Below are positions 25,061-37,762 of a stretch of 64,000 bases of DNA, piece by piece. The stretch comes from Lepisosteus oculatus (Eukaryota; Chordata; Actinopteri; Semionotiformes; Lepisosteidae), in NCBI RefSeq assembly GCF_040954835.1, contig NC_090716.1:4079605-4143604 (forward strand), read 5' to 3'. Below the pieces are notes generated by a model that saw only the letters and a program-made list of their open reading frames with translations, did not search any database and was not told the origin of the DNA. Positions within the stretch are counted from its first letter, which is position 1, and every line of letters begins with the position of its first letter. The position numbers and the translations under genes were made by a program.

Positions 25061-28000
25061 TTAGACGTCAACATTGCCAACAGACGTCAACAGCTTGCAG
25101 AGGGGTGACCTATCACATGCAGACAGGGAGACCTGAGGGGCACAGGGTCGGGGACACAGAATAAAGGTCAGGGAGCTTCATCCATGCAGGAGGCTCAGCT
25201 GCTCCACTGAGCAAGACAGCGGTTTTCAACATGGTGCTCCTTTAAGACTGGGAACAATGCTCTCCTGTCCCTTTTCCCTGTGTCCTTCCCAAGACAGACC
25301 CTCGGTGCTGACTGGCAGACACTGGCGTCACCACTGCTGGAGAAGTGGGGCACAGGAACCAGGACTTTTGGGAGCCTGTCAGCTGGGGGCTAATCTGATT
25401 ACAATTTTCCTTTTGTCAGAGGAAGGTGAAATAACAAACCAGACCCTTTCCCATTGTCTGGCCCAGACACCATAACCCAAACCTGATCATTAGCAATGCC
25501 TTGACCTCTGAACCCCTTGACCTTTGCCCTTGTCACCCACTGCCGTTTGGATTAAAAACAAGTTTTAAAAAAAACAACAAAATCCGGCTTCACGCGGAGT
25601 AGAGGCTTTTGTTGTAAATGTGTTACACAGAAACAGACCAACAGTTTGGAGCAGGGATAAATATTCGGCCAGGCACTTTAAACAATAGACAAAAAAACGT
25701 TCCAAAGATGTTCTTTCCTCTCGAAAACTCCAAGAAGACGGGAATTTTAGGTTATAACCTTTAATCTCTGTTTTTGCGAAGTTAGTCAACGTGTGCTCAG
25801 TTTAGATGTTTCACTAACGGACCCATCTAAATAGGAGGTGAAAATGACTTTTTACAACCCACCCTCAGACTTGTGCACCAAGTAAATTTATAATCCCAAA
25901 GTGTTGCCTTTCTGCTTTTCATTGATTTTGATAATTCAGGGGAGTTTATATCCATAAAATCGAACTGAAATCATTTATTCTCCGAGCCAATCATTTGAGG
26001 CAAGCGCAATTTAACCGCAGCGCGATAGATGTCCGGTCTACTTTCCCTTTGAAGATGACCTCATTCAAACTCCTAAAACTTCTTGGCATAGATTATCAGT
26101 AAGATCCAGTTTCGCATCTGACTAGAAAACTAGGTAAAAGACCTGTGCCGCTGAAATACAAAAACAAAACAACCCAAATTCTATTATAGTAGCAAAATTT
26201 TAAACTGCTTAAAAAACGATTTAATTACTTCGAATCCAATGAAACTGTGAGATTAATAAAAAAAATACAATTCCTCGTTGCACCAAGGGACAGTTTTTAG
26301 GTATAACTTGCTCTTATCATTTTGAACAGATTTTTTTTTGTTTGGTCCGGGAGAATGCAGCTTCAAAATCCACTCGGCACATTTTAAAAGGTTTTTAATG
26401 CTTTAGAACTCCGGCAGGCTGATTGAATGTTTGAACCTGTGGACAAGTCTTTTAAACCAGCATGACCGCCCCAGACTGCGGGCGCTCTGGAATTTACTCC
26501 TGAGGAACCTCTGCCAGCCTCCGCGTCGGCATACTGCATTCCTGTCGCTAGACTGACTGGGTCTTTCATTTAAAAAAATATTACCTGGCAAGGGCCTTAA
26601 ACTCCTGATGCGGGGATGTATTGCGCACTATTTAAAAAACAAAAACAAAACGTTTTTCCCCTTTTCTTCTGTATTTTCCAGTTTCCAATGTGAGTGGCTA
26701 AGTAGAAAATTCTGCAGGGAGATTTTCATTGAAGGAAAAAACGCAAAAACAGTTATGCACAGACGTTATTCTGGGTACTGTACAGCTCAATTAAACTAGC
26801 ATGTGCAGGAGTGTTCTTTATCTCAGATGACATGGGCCTTTATTGTTGCAAAAACCATCTTTTAGTCTTCTTTAGGCTTCATATACCCTCTTATCCTGTA
26901 TCATTATTATTATTATTTAATATGGTTACATATAGATATGGATGTATAGGTGTTCGATAAGGTTTTCTTTCGGTATATCATATTTAAGTCTGCGTTTTTC
27001 TCTTTCTCTCTACTCCGCATTCCATTAAAGCTCTCCCGTTCGTACTCCAATGTTATTCAACCTCGCTCCCCTCAGTCTATGTTCATTTGAATTGTATCAA
27101 TTTCCTTATGAATTCCTTCCTCCCGCCCGGCTCCTGTTGCGCCAGCCTACTTAAAAAATAGTTCCTGTGTTTCTCCGAGCTGAGCTGCAGACACAACTGA
27201 AGCTCGTTCATTCGGCCTCGCTCAGGCCGGCTGTGGGCGCTCTGGGGTTTCGGATATGAAAAAAAACATAAACTCTTACAGCTGGCAAGCTAGACGAGAA
27301 GGCTACTAACAGAGAGGAAGCGAAAACGGCTGAAGATCGTATTTTGCACTGTTACAACGCATTGCATTCATCTCCAGAACTCTTAAGCATCCTATCAACT
27401 CACTCAGCTCCCACCTGAGTAATGCAACAGACAGCCCCTAAATTACTTAATCAATAATTAACAGAGTCGACATGACTATCAAGGTTTCTGGTGGTTCTAT
27501 AGCGCTACAAAGAGCAGAGGGCAGCCTGCAGTATCGGAAAACCCTTCTACTGCATATGGCTAGAGCTCTCATTGGCTTAGCAATAAACTGGTGAATATTA
27601 AAACGCGGACAGGGGAGAATTCCTCAGTCCTTTTTCAAGGGGGCACAGCGGGCAATGTGGGATTCACAGTACGCAGGCATTCTGTGGGGTTTGTTGTGCT
27701 GTAGCAACTGAAGGATTCATTTTTTTTAAACAAAAATGCGAAGAATGCTGGCTGCCGGTTGTGCTGACTAAGCAAAGCCACCAGTGGCTTTTCGCTGTAT
27801 TGGCGCCTGCGAATTCCAGAGCCTTCCCCGCCGATTCACGCCTGCGACTGTCTCTGTGTAGCGCCTCGTCTTTATTTTTTTTTTTGTATAAAAATGTGTT
27901 CGCTCAAGGAAATTTTTTATTGTTATTACCTTGAAACATTTTTCAGTTCATAAAATTGAAAAGGTCAGCGTTTTTAAATCCTTGAAAAGACGTGGATTAC

Positions 28001-28990
28001 AGGACGGCAGGGGCCCTGTAAAAATCACGCAAGGCGTTGTGGTGTTTTTAGAACAGAATAAAGCCTTACTTGTTCTCTTTTCAATATATGTTAAGCAGCT
28101 TGGACTATAGTCCTGTGGCTCCAGAGTTTATAACCCGCCTAAGACAGAACACCATGCTTTTGAGTACCTGACTGGAAACAGTTGGTTTCAAAGAGTGTCA
28201 ATAATATGGCTGCAAGTGTAGTCATTGTTTGTTTGTTTTTAAATCCACTGTCGACATGAATGAGATGTTGGAAAACATTAGATGACATTACTATCTGATA
28301 CACAAAGTGTGGGGATCTTTAAAATGTCCACTCTGATCATTTATTATACATGTATTTAACGTGCATCAAATGTACGTGATTTGATTTTCACATGGGCACT
28401 TAAAATTCCAGTCTTGCATTATTCCCCCATCATCTTCAGTAGACGTAGGATAAGTGTCCTCTGCGTTCAAGGCAGAGCTGTTCTGCACCTGTGGCGCATG
28501 GCTTCTTAATGTGTGTGTTCAGTTCTGCCCCAGAAGGCTGCAGTCAAGCCCTGAGTGCATGCAAGCACATCAAGCCCCTTTTCCAATCTCCTGCAGCCTG
28601 TCTCAGCAGCAGACCCAGTGGGCAGGTGTTTAAATATAGTGGAGATGGAAGCTTTTTCATGTCTCAAGTAAACATCCAATACAGTTCTGAAATTTAGAGA
28701 CTTTACTGATGTCCAGGGATTTTTTTTAGGTCGGTTTGATATTCAAGAATTTCAGTGGAGCGAAAGTAAGATTTTCCTGCTGCCTCTGGGGATCTCTGAT
28801 AAGATAAGACGGTCTTGACTGCTCCTGTAAAGAACTTCCCTCCCATCGTGAAATGGAATTTGCAATTGGTTGTAATAATTGAAAAAATAATAGAATAAAG
28901 CATAATAATTGATTATTATTCTTGTCCTTTTCACTCAGTAAATAAATAGTCATAATGATTACTGTAAAAGATTACTGTCAAAGAGAGTCG
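25061..28990. other. about 3.9 kb without a recognised gene
   Basis: AT-rich, with somewhat CpG-richer patches at 27190-27250 and 27760-27860, the latter followed by TATAAAA at 27888. These could be promoter-like, but no exon can be tied to them. Confidence 0.45.
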
Positions 28991-28999
28991 TGGCGCTGC

Positions 29000-29080
29000 A
29001 ATTAATTCATTACAGATAGCCCAAGTCCTACAGCCCTGGTGTTGCAGGTTCAAATGCGTTCTACATCAGAAGGTGTCTTG
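29000..29080 (+). mobile_element. tRNA-headed SINE fragment
   Basis: TGTTGCAGGTTCAAATGCG has a B-box-like element in the context usual for fish tRNA-derived SINEs. No tRNA cloverleaf can be folded. Confidence 0.35.
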
Positions 29081-29885
29081 GTTACTTTGTCCAGAGCTTG
29101 CCATGCAGTAGCAACTCCTGGGTCTGTTCTGTAGGTGCTCGCGAGCCTGCAGTGTCTGTATTATTGCCCATTATGCACAGATCCAGAAATAGACTACTGC
29201 ACCAATGTGCTTACTGTTACCTTTGAAAAGAAAATCCATCTTCATCCACAACATAAATATTACGTTACAGCATCACAGATACCATGGCTGTGGGAACTAT
29301 AAAGAGAATTTGCTTCAGTCGCATCCCTCCTTGGTGCTACTGCTGTTTTCATGACCTTGTCATCTGGCCTAACGAGGGCTCAAGGAGCTGAAAACAAAAG
29401 CCTGTGTTCAGCACACTGCAGCTGGTGTCCTTTTGATGAGATACTGGGTGATCCATGATAGAAAGGAAGGGCTCAACGCACTGTGGAAGGTTTAACAAGA
29501 TTTGCAGTTCAAAGTCAGTGTCAGTGCTCACATTAACGAGGCACAGCAAAACAGAATCACTGCGCGGCGATGCATGCATCCATGCACAGACGTGTGCTCC
29601 AAACACGTTAGAATAGGCGCCAGAATTGTCATGAGGACATCTAACCCCATCAGTTCGGAGTAAGATATAGAATGCAATACGACGATCACTGCTCAAAACC
29701 TTTATTTATTGTATACAATCAAAAGGGATGATCATCACGTGCTACACTGTACCTTCCCTGCACAAAGACACTCTTCCTCAGCCTTTAGTATCTACAGAGG
29801 TGGATAGACTGTTCCAGCGCTCAGTGTTCAAGCCACAGATCCCTGTGTCTTATAACCTGCGTTGATTGTAAGAAGAAGAATTTTC

Positions 29886-29944
29886 AACTTTATTTTATAA
29901 ATAAAGTTTAAAACAAAGAGAAGATATTTTTTAAATATCTTCTC
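29886..29944. other. two adjacent perfect short-loop inverted repeats
   Basis: The first is AACTTTATTT-TAT-AAATAAAGTT (29886-29908). The second is GAGAAGATATTT-TTT-AAATATCTTCTC (29918-29944). The first contains AATAAA on both strands. Nothing I recognise surrounds them. Confidence 0.9.
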
Positions 29945-31195
29945 CAAGTGCTTTATAGGAAAATAAATGTTGCACTGTTCTCGTAAAAACAAACAATCCC
30001 AATAACAAAGACAGGAGAAAACAAGATCAGCACAAAGAAACACAAGGGATTAGAAATGTAGCAGAGGATGCCAGGAGCAGACGCAGGCCTTTCTGAAGAA
30101 GACGGCTCTGAGACTGGTTTCGAATGCGCCCGCGCGGGGTGGGTGACTCTCTGATTGTGTTGAGCTGCTGCCTGTGTTTCGGTCATGATCACATCAGCTA
30201 GTGTTGACTGATGGACAAAGCATGCCTGCAAAACATGGTTTTCTGTTGATGGGCATTCTGAAAAAAGCAGAAAAACAGAAAAAAAAGCATAAATGTGGTC
30301 GTGCTTGTAATCAACAGTGTAAGTAGAAAGCGTTATTCAGCACCAGGCTTGTGACCCAGTGTATTGAAGAGCTGGTGAGCTTGTCCAGCCTCAGAACAGA
30401 AAGTTCTATCTGATCGGAAGGCCCTCTCAAGGGATCTAATTAGAATTGAAGATTTTTTTTTCAGTTGCTGTTGAAACTACTGTTGCTGTTAAACAGCAAA
30501 GTACATCTCAATATCCCTGTAAGATATTCCATTCGCAGGTTTTATAAATTATTAGTACGAATGTCCCCCCTGAGACACGAGATTTTGTTCCCTGCAAAAC
30601 AAAAATTAAAAACATGAAAGGGCTGCATTCTTTTAGAAGCAGTGTGTGCTGGTACCAGAAAGATTTTGTCCCCAGTTTGTTTTTAGCTCACAGCTGATAT
30701 GAATGCACTTTAAGAGTGATTGAATACCTTCATGAAGCCCCTGGAAAGGGTCTATAAATCAAGTAGAAACGGACTTTTCTTCCATACTCAATAGTAACAT
30801 GTGTGGCATTGCCTGATGCTGTCGTCTGTGTTACATTACACCCTCTTCTTTTTGTCCATGTGCTGAATGTTTGCAAGAAAAACAGCGCTAGCTATTAGGA
30901 TGGTGAGAGAAATCGGCAGGCAACAAAAAATAGCTTATGACATTTAATTGCTAATAAAAGGATTAAAGTCTTTCATCTGGTTTCCCTTAGGGTTTAAAAG
31001 GATGCTCATTTTTCTGCACTGGAGATGAGGGTGTGAGGAACAGTGATACCATAGCAGAATGAGCAGTGCCTGGAGAAATATAACAGTACTCCTTCTTTTG
31101 TTTTCCTCATTATCAAAGTCAAGTGAAACAGCCCATCCGTAATAATTAGGTGCTAATTAATATTGGATGCACAATGGTTTTTTTTTAAAGATTAC
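29945..31195. other. no gene recognised
   Basis: AT-rich sequence with no recognised exon or repeat. Confidence 0.5.
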
Positions 31196-31197
31196 AT

Positions 31198-31325
31198 TTG
31201 ATAGGCTGGCACAGTGGTGCATTAGTGAGCTTTGCTGCTTCACAGTGCTGGGGCCCTGGGTTCACTGGGCTCCGGCTCTCCTGCGACCCTGAATTAGATA
31301 AAGCAGTTGGAAAATGGCTGGTTTG
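31198..31325 (+). mobile_element. internally deleted copy of the 7535-type repeat
   Basis: The head (GCACAGTGGTGCATTAGTGA; CAGTGCTGGGGCCCTGGGTT) is joined directly to the tail (GGCTCCGGCTCTCCTGCGAC; GGAAAATGGCTGG); the middle is missing. Confidence 0.65.
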
Positions 31326-32934
31326 CTGGATTATTTTTAATAACCATCAAGCATTCCGACCGAAGGCTCCCTGTAACCCAGGAGTCAAATATCCTGGTCC
31401 CGCAGAGCAGATGAATCTGCAGTTTTTCCAGGTCTCTGCAAAGCACTGTGACACATCCAGGGGTTAGGTTCCAGATGAAGAGATCTTTCAATGGACAGAC
31501 CCTGGAAAAATGGCACAAACGCAGCACCAGCATCAGATGAGCTTCACCTATCCATTGAAGTCAACGTTGAAGTTGTTAAAGGCCCAGCTAGACTGAAAAC
31601 CTGAAGAGATCTGTGCCCTCCTTGGCTGGGATCGGAGCATCCCAGCACTTGCTCTTCCCTGTGGATGATGCTGACTGTAAACAACTTTCCCATACTGCAT
31701 TCATCATGCATGAGGAAAGTCAAATATGAATGATTAACAGGCCATTTTGGTTTCAACAACACACAAGTTAGCACAAAATCCCTGCAGTCCTGACAGGTAT
31801 TATCACCTGAGTGCCTGCAGCTGAGCATGCTGGGGTCTCATTGTGGCCCCTCCTGAAATGTCAACGTGTTTGGCCACACGTCAACATGCTCAGAAATGTC
31901 AGGCAAAAAAGCTGGGTTCCGAGCAGTTTCACGTGACTTTTAAAGCTGCATCTCCCTGTCTTGTCAAAATCTTGCAGAATATGAAGTCCTGTCTTGAGAA
32001 AAAATGTCAGCCTGGAAAAGTAGACGCCTTAAAAGATGTGCAAAGCTTTGGTAGTTTTTTGCTGGATTTTAATAAAATGTTTCACTTTTCCAAGACAAAA
32101 ATATTTATTAATGAGAGGTGATCTTTAGTACAGTGTGAAAAACACATTTCTCAGCCGTCTAAATATGTTGAACAGTTTTAGTTTTTAAGATTTAACCATA
32201 TGAATAAGATTTGCTGTGAACTGACCCAAATTCTGTCTATACATGATGAAAATCCCCATCTTATTTTGATTTAGTTGAAAAGCCCCAGCAGCTTAGCGTT
32301 AATGCAAAATGCCAAGCATAAAAAGAAGCAGACACAAACACACCATGACAGTCCTGATGCAGGCAATCACGCAGGCGGTCACGCAGGATGCTTGTACCAG
32401 AGGAAGATTAGACAATTCTCTTTTTTAATACTGTAAGGTTCTCAATATCCTCTTTTTCAATTGTAACAAGAACACTGTTTCTGTTCCATTTTTCAATGGA
32501 CTGTGAAGCATCACATGGTGTTATCCCTGAGGCTGTATTTAGGTCTGAAGGCACAGCTTGAAGCATTCTGCATTAGCCAAAAAATGCAGCTCCCACGCTC
32601 CAGTCTAGAGAGGATGTGATGTTTTCTGACAGATGATGATTAATCGTTCCATTATCTTCTGCAGTGTTAAATCTAGCCATCTTCCCCCTTTTAAAGCGTC
32701 ACATAATGGTATAATAATCTGTCCGTTTTGTGCTGTGACAGCTTCAGTTGTCAGCTCACAGGAAGACCATTTCTCTATTCCCCACCAGCCTGCACGCTGT
32801 TGGGAAGAGAAACCAGGCATGTGAGTGGGCTTCCTCTCTGAAGTACCTGCCAGTGGCACCTATAGAGTCAAGACTCTGAATTATTTATCCCTGTTTCAAC
32901 ACCCCTTAGAAGAATGCAAAATATAAATTACCTC
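31326..32934. other. no gene recognised
   Basis: A 92-codon frame at 31843-32121 is open but shows no domain. No other signal seen. Confidence 0.45.
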
Positions 32935-33001
32935 CTGAAGCTAGTCAGGTGTGAGCCTGGTCAGTACCTGAATGGAAGACCTCCTAGGAAAACTAAGGGG
33001 A

Positions 33002-33015
33002 CCAGTAGGGGGCGC
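33002..33015 (+). promoter_or_regulatory. CTCF core match in the 5S-SINE
   Basis: CCAGTAGGGGGCGC matches all 14 positions of CCASYAGRKGGCRS, at the same place in the SINE body as the copy at 51142. Confidence 0.55.
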
Positions 33016-33353
33016 TCACCCCATGGTCTGTGTGGATCCTAATGTCCCATTATAGTGACGGGGACCTTCGGATGAGACGTTAAAGTGAGGTCCTGACTCT
33101 CTGTGGTCATTACAAATCCCAGAGCATTTCCCGAAAAGAGTAGGGGTGTAACCCCAGTGTCCTGGCCAAATTTCCCCCGGCCTTTACCAGTCATGGCCTC
33201 CTCATAACCCCCATCTCTGAACTGGCTTCATCACTCTGCTCTCCTCCCCACTGAGAGCTGGTGTGTGTGAGAGGACTGGAGCATCACCATGTGGGGTAGC
33301 ATACTGGTGCTGGTGTAGGGGAGCCCCCATTACCTGGAACATGCTTAGACTGC

Positions 33354-33354
<1 letters not shown>

Positions 33355-33411
<57 letters not shown>
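33355..33411 (+). repeat. (ATT)19 microsatellite, SINE tail
   Basis: Nineteen uninterrupted ATT units. It makes poly-Asn and poly-Leu open frames that are not genes. Confidence 0.98.
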
Positions 33412-33413
<2 letters not shown>

Positions 33414-33424
33414 TTGGGAACAAT

Positions 33425-35450
33425 GAAATTGCGATAAGGAAGTGAAAGAGCTGGGTGCAGCACTACTGGGAATGCTTTATGCCACGGAGGCATTTACCAG
33501 TGTTATATAAGCATCTGATATGTGTTCAAGGATGTAGACATGAGATTAATCACAGTGATTCCTTATACAGAACTTTTCATCCCAAATGACCCCAATGTGC
33601 TGTATGTTTATGAGGGGACACCATATACATACACACAGCAGCCCCACCAGGACACCATGGTTGAAAACAACAACAACAACAAAGCAGTCAGGACCCCACA
33701 TTAATGTCTCATCATTGGTTGGCACCTCCTACAAAGCTTCCCTGGTTACCATGCCTAAGCATTGCTTTGGAAATCCTGGTCCAGAGAGAAGATCGCCACC
33801 TACTGGTCTGCCAAGACCACTACATACAGGAGCACCTGGTTTGGCAGAGAGGGTTTCTGTCCCAGTGCTGAGGACACCCAGCCTTGCTGAGCTTCTGGAA
33901 GCGGATGAGATCGGCTTACAGGCTTGGTGAGGTTCCTGGATGGTGCAATATTACACCTCGATGAGCAAAACGTTAACGACAAAGTTAAAAAGGAGTTTGC
34001 TTTAGTTCATTTAATAAATTATCCTGTCATTTCCTCTCAAAGCCCATTATTATTATAAATAAACTGTCACTTAAATTAACTACACTGCAGATGAGTGAAC
34101 ACTTTGAAATGTAATTACTACATTACCAAACAAATTAAAATCTTTTTTCCGTACATTACACCTAATTTATTATACAAATTGAGCAGCTCTGTGATATATA
34201 GGCATTCCGGGATTGTGAGGTACGTCGAAGAGGATCATTGAGCTGAGTTTGTAGGCTGGCAGGCTTCAGTCTTTCAGGCTTGAGACAGTGCCAAGAGACC
34301 TGTGCTTGCCTCAGACTGGCCTGCGGGCCCTGCTATTGATCAGCTGCTGCTTTCCCTCTAGATCCCGATGATTTGTCAGGTGCCACATGACTGAGACAGG
34401 CTATTGATTATTCCTGTCTGGCCAGAAGCAATTACCAGAGCTCAAAGGCTTTTAATAATACCTAAGCGAAACATTGTTGTTTTTCCTTATTCAGAAGCCT
34501 ATGTAATGTTCCCCGATTTTACAAGCTGCATTTAAAGAAGGCAGCTGAGGGCCAGAGAGTGGAGCTCTGGTCAGGGCTCACAACTCCCCACTAGAAAGGT
34601 CTGGGGCTCATCTCCCAGGTGGGACACTGCCTTTCAACACTTGAGCAAAGTCCATCAGTCAAGCTGATTAGGTGGATGTCTTCCTGTGGAGACAGGTACG
34701 CCCCAGGTTGGATTACTGGTGTTTTCTACGTATCTATTGCCATGAACGTGAACCTGAGTGAAGAACAGTTTGTTGTACAGATCTTTCTTGCAATAACTAC
34801 CCTCATTCCCCCTTGCTAGGATACATGGGGGAGCACACAACCTGAGCTGAGGAATACAAAACTAATTTCAAAATGCTGTGTTAATCATAAATAATTGTCG
34901 ATTCCAAAGTCATAACAACGTCAGCTAAATCCAAATTTACTAAGTTACTTCACCTAAACGCACTTTCCTGTTGAAACATACAGACCTTTCCTATTGCCCT
35001 TAATGCATATTAACCCCACAATAATGGTAATTGAGGTATATAAATGTGTGCCGTGAATTTATCTGGCTTGCAAATCTGTGGTGATTATATTACATCATAG
35101 AAACATTTTACTTAAAAAAAGTTACATCAAAATATAACTATTAAAATTATTTTTAGTTATACTTTTAAATGATCAGTTTACATTTTAGTTTTGCTTTTGC
35201 TATAGTTTTTTGCTAACCAGATACTCCCATCCAGCGACTGACAATTGTGTAGATCACTAAAATAAATGGGCAACACAAGCAAGCCAACACAATAAATGAC
35301 AAATTTACACTTCCAGGGCAAACTGTCTTTTGGACTCGACCCATGGAAACCTCTAAAATTCGTAAAAACACAAGAAAGGTGACAAATAAGATGACGCCAT
35401 CCCTCCAATCTGGATTAATTGGCAGGTAGTAGCTAATTGATCTGAAGGTT
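33425..35450. other. no gene recognised
   Basis: AT-rich. A SINE-like relic may lie at 34535-34650 (CTCATCTCCCAGGTGGGACA; CACTTGAGCAAAGTCC). Confidence 0.45.
33793..33806 (-). promoter_or_regulatory. near match to the CTCF core
   Basis: CCAGTAGGTGGCGA on the minus strand matches 13 of 14 positions, about 390 bases beyond the 5S-SINE tail. Confidence 0.35.
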
Positions 35451-35454
35451 TAAC

Positions 35455-35620
35455 CGATCCGTTTCTTGAATGAAGTCAGTCTATCAGCTTCAACTACACG
35501 ACCGGGGAATCATTTATACCACTCTCCCACCACCCTGAACATAAAGACATTTCAATCACGCCCATCGAAATCTCTGCTCCTTGTTGAGATCATATGAGAT
35601 CAATTAGAAACAATTCGATA
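35455..35620 (-). mobile_element. CR1/L2-like LINE 3' fragment, diverged
   Basis: CGTTTCTTGAATGAAGTCAG, ATCAGCTTCAACTACACGAC and ACTCTCCCACCACCCTG on the + strand follow the order seen in the copies at 4715 and 17510. Confidence 0.4.
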
Positions 35621-37679
35621 CCACTTCTTCCCAAACCACGATATTTTTGACGACCGTCATCTGTCAATGTTGGTAGCGATCACAGCTAGAAGCATGACTT
35701 TCTCCAAGGCATGTGTTACTACGTGCATGCCACTGATGCGCGGTTCACTTAAGGAGTATGATAATGCGCCGCCTATCGGACTTGCACAACGCGTTTTTGC
35801 AGACGCTTGAAATCCAGGGGGACCTGGGCGATAAAAGCTGTTTGTTCTCGCCGTGAGACAGCTCTGCTCACAGGGGGATACGACTGAGAGACGCTTGACA
35901 GGCAGGCTGACAAACCCAGTGCAATGTGCTCCAAAGAGAAAACCCACACACAGGTTTCCTATCCCCGCGCTTGGGACAGGCTCATGCGCACTTGCAGAGC
36001 GCCGGATGCAGATGGAATGCCTGCCGCGTTCGCATTGCTAATTAAGTTAATTAACAATTAAAAGCACGCGCATGTTAAAAAAAATGTTCATCAGTTACTA
36101 AAGCCCATACTGCCGCCAACAAATTCTTGTTATTTTATGACGATAAAGCAGGCTCATTAAGGTACCGACAAAGAGTTTCACAGAAAGTAGGTCAGGTTCT
36201 CTAGATTCTAAACATTTTTCCCCCAACGTGAAAGCAGTTTGTAAAAATCAATTAAACAAAATACAACAGTGAGGTCTGTTAATGCAAAGGCCGACTGACG
36301 GCAGGTGTGCAGCAGTAGCAATGTCCAATTCACACACAAAATGTCTCCTTCGGAAGATCATAACTCGAGTGTTGATCGCGGCTCTCCTGATAACGGCGCT
36401 GCAGCAGACTGAGCACTCAAAGATAAGATGCTATACAGACTCGCTGCGGGGTGGTAAAACGGTCGTATCGCACACTCGTTTTACACTGCATTTTGTGTGG
36501 CAGATGGTAATTTCAAGTTCCTATTGTAGTGTGATGCCTCTGTTTCTGATTGAAGTGCCACTCTTCTCCTTGCGTGAGGACACACACTGCGACACAGGAG
36601 GGAGGCTCCTGTAATCTTTATTGCATGCGCCGCTTTTCAGCTTGAGCCCGGGGCCGGCACCTGCAGCCTGCGACAGGCGCACACACCTGGGCGGAGAGCA
36701 GAGCGTTTCTGCTCGCATCCCCGGAGTATGTGCCACTTCTCCGAATCTCTTAAATGCGACAGCTTTATTAAGACTTGCACGAACGTTTGCTTGTTCTGCA
36801 TTTATAAATGTATCATTGCCCTCGAGCAAAGCTGCACTGTGAGACCCAAACTGGAAATGAAAACATTTCTCGAATTGCTCAATTTCCATCGAAAACAGCA
36901 AGCTGGTCAGCGGACTGGGAGCGCAAATGGAGATACAGAACGTCTTTCCAAGATGCACAGCCAGGCACTAGTGTGGCCCTTGATGAAAATGTGCCACAGA
37001 ACTGACCACAATTATCAGAAGACAGGGAAACCAAATTAAAAAAAAAAGCATAGTTTGCAAGCTAGCTGGGGGCAAGCCCAAAACAACAAAGATTTCCCAA
37101 AATGACACCAGTCTTCAGGGCACTCATTGCAAGACTGGTATCTCTGACTGTTGAGACACCTTAGTTGTATCAACCATTGTAACAGAAAAAAGGATCAAAG
37201 TGCTGATCCAGACAGCGGCGTGTCTGCAGCCCATGCTCTCTGTTTGTGGGTGCCTGGGTGAATGGGGTGGGTCTAATCAAGAATTCACATCCACTGGCAG
37301 ATTGCAGCTTGGTGATTCATTGAAGCCTCTTCTGGACCAACACACATCTCCAGAAACACGGCTCCCCCGCCCGCTGTTCGTCTCTCATTTTTTCCCCCTC
37401 ATTTCAGAAGCAGCTTCGCGGGTTTTCTTTTTTAGTCTCCAAGAGCTCTTCAGATATTCTGTTTCGTTTGGACATTCACTGTGAAGACAGTGTGCCGCCT
37501 CTGCACACGGTGATACTTTTCATCTGTTTCCCTGTGTTTATAATGTTTCCTATCACTGAAACAAGTAGGGAAATGAAATCAATCCCAGATCAGGGAGCTG
37601 CCTAGTGTTCCCAGATGCTGTGAATACCTATCACCGCAGCTCTGTTCCCACTGCAGAGTATCCAGTGTGATGCACACCA
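35621..37679. other. no gene recognised
   Basis: Single-copy looking; 36620-36730 is moderately GC-rich. No exon or RNA gene recognised. Confidence 0.45.
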
Positions 37680-37762
37680 AGAAACATCCATCCATTTTCT
37701 AAGTGCTTCATCCAATATAGGGTCACGGCCTATCCCAGCAAGCAACAGACTCAAGGCACCCA
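37680..37762 (-). mobile_element. tail of a 7535-type repeat
   Basis: CATCCATCCATTTTCTAAGT, AGGGTCACGGCCTATCCCAG is the reverse complement of the usual 3' end. Confidence 0.6.

Larger units (their letters stand above)
32935..33412 (+). mobile_element. 5S rRNA-derived SINE with long (ATT)n tail
   Basis: Same family and strand as the copy at 51.0 kb, with the 5S-like head GAGCCTGGTCAGTACCTG and the shared body. It is slightly shorter: the segment between the first two body blocks is deleted. The tail is 19 perfect ATT units (33355-33411). No promoter upstream of the 5S homology is intact. Confidence 0.85.

Noticed and set aside
33202-33445. Poly-Asn and poly-Leu open frames
   Set aside because: They are translations of the (ATT)19 tail of a SINE.
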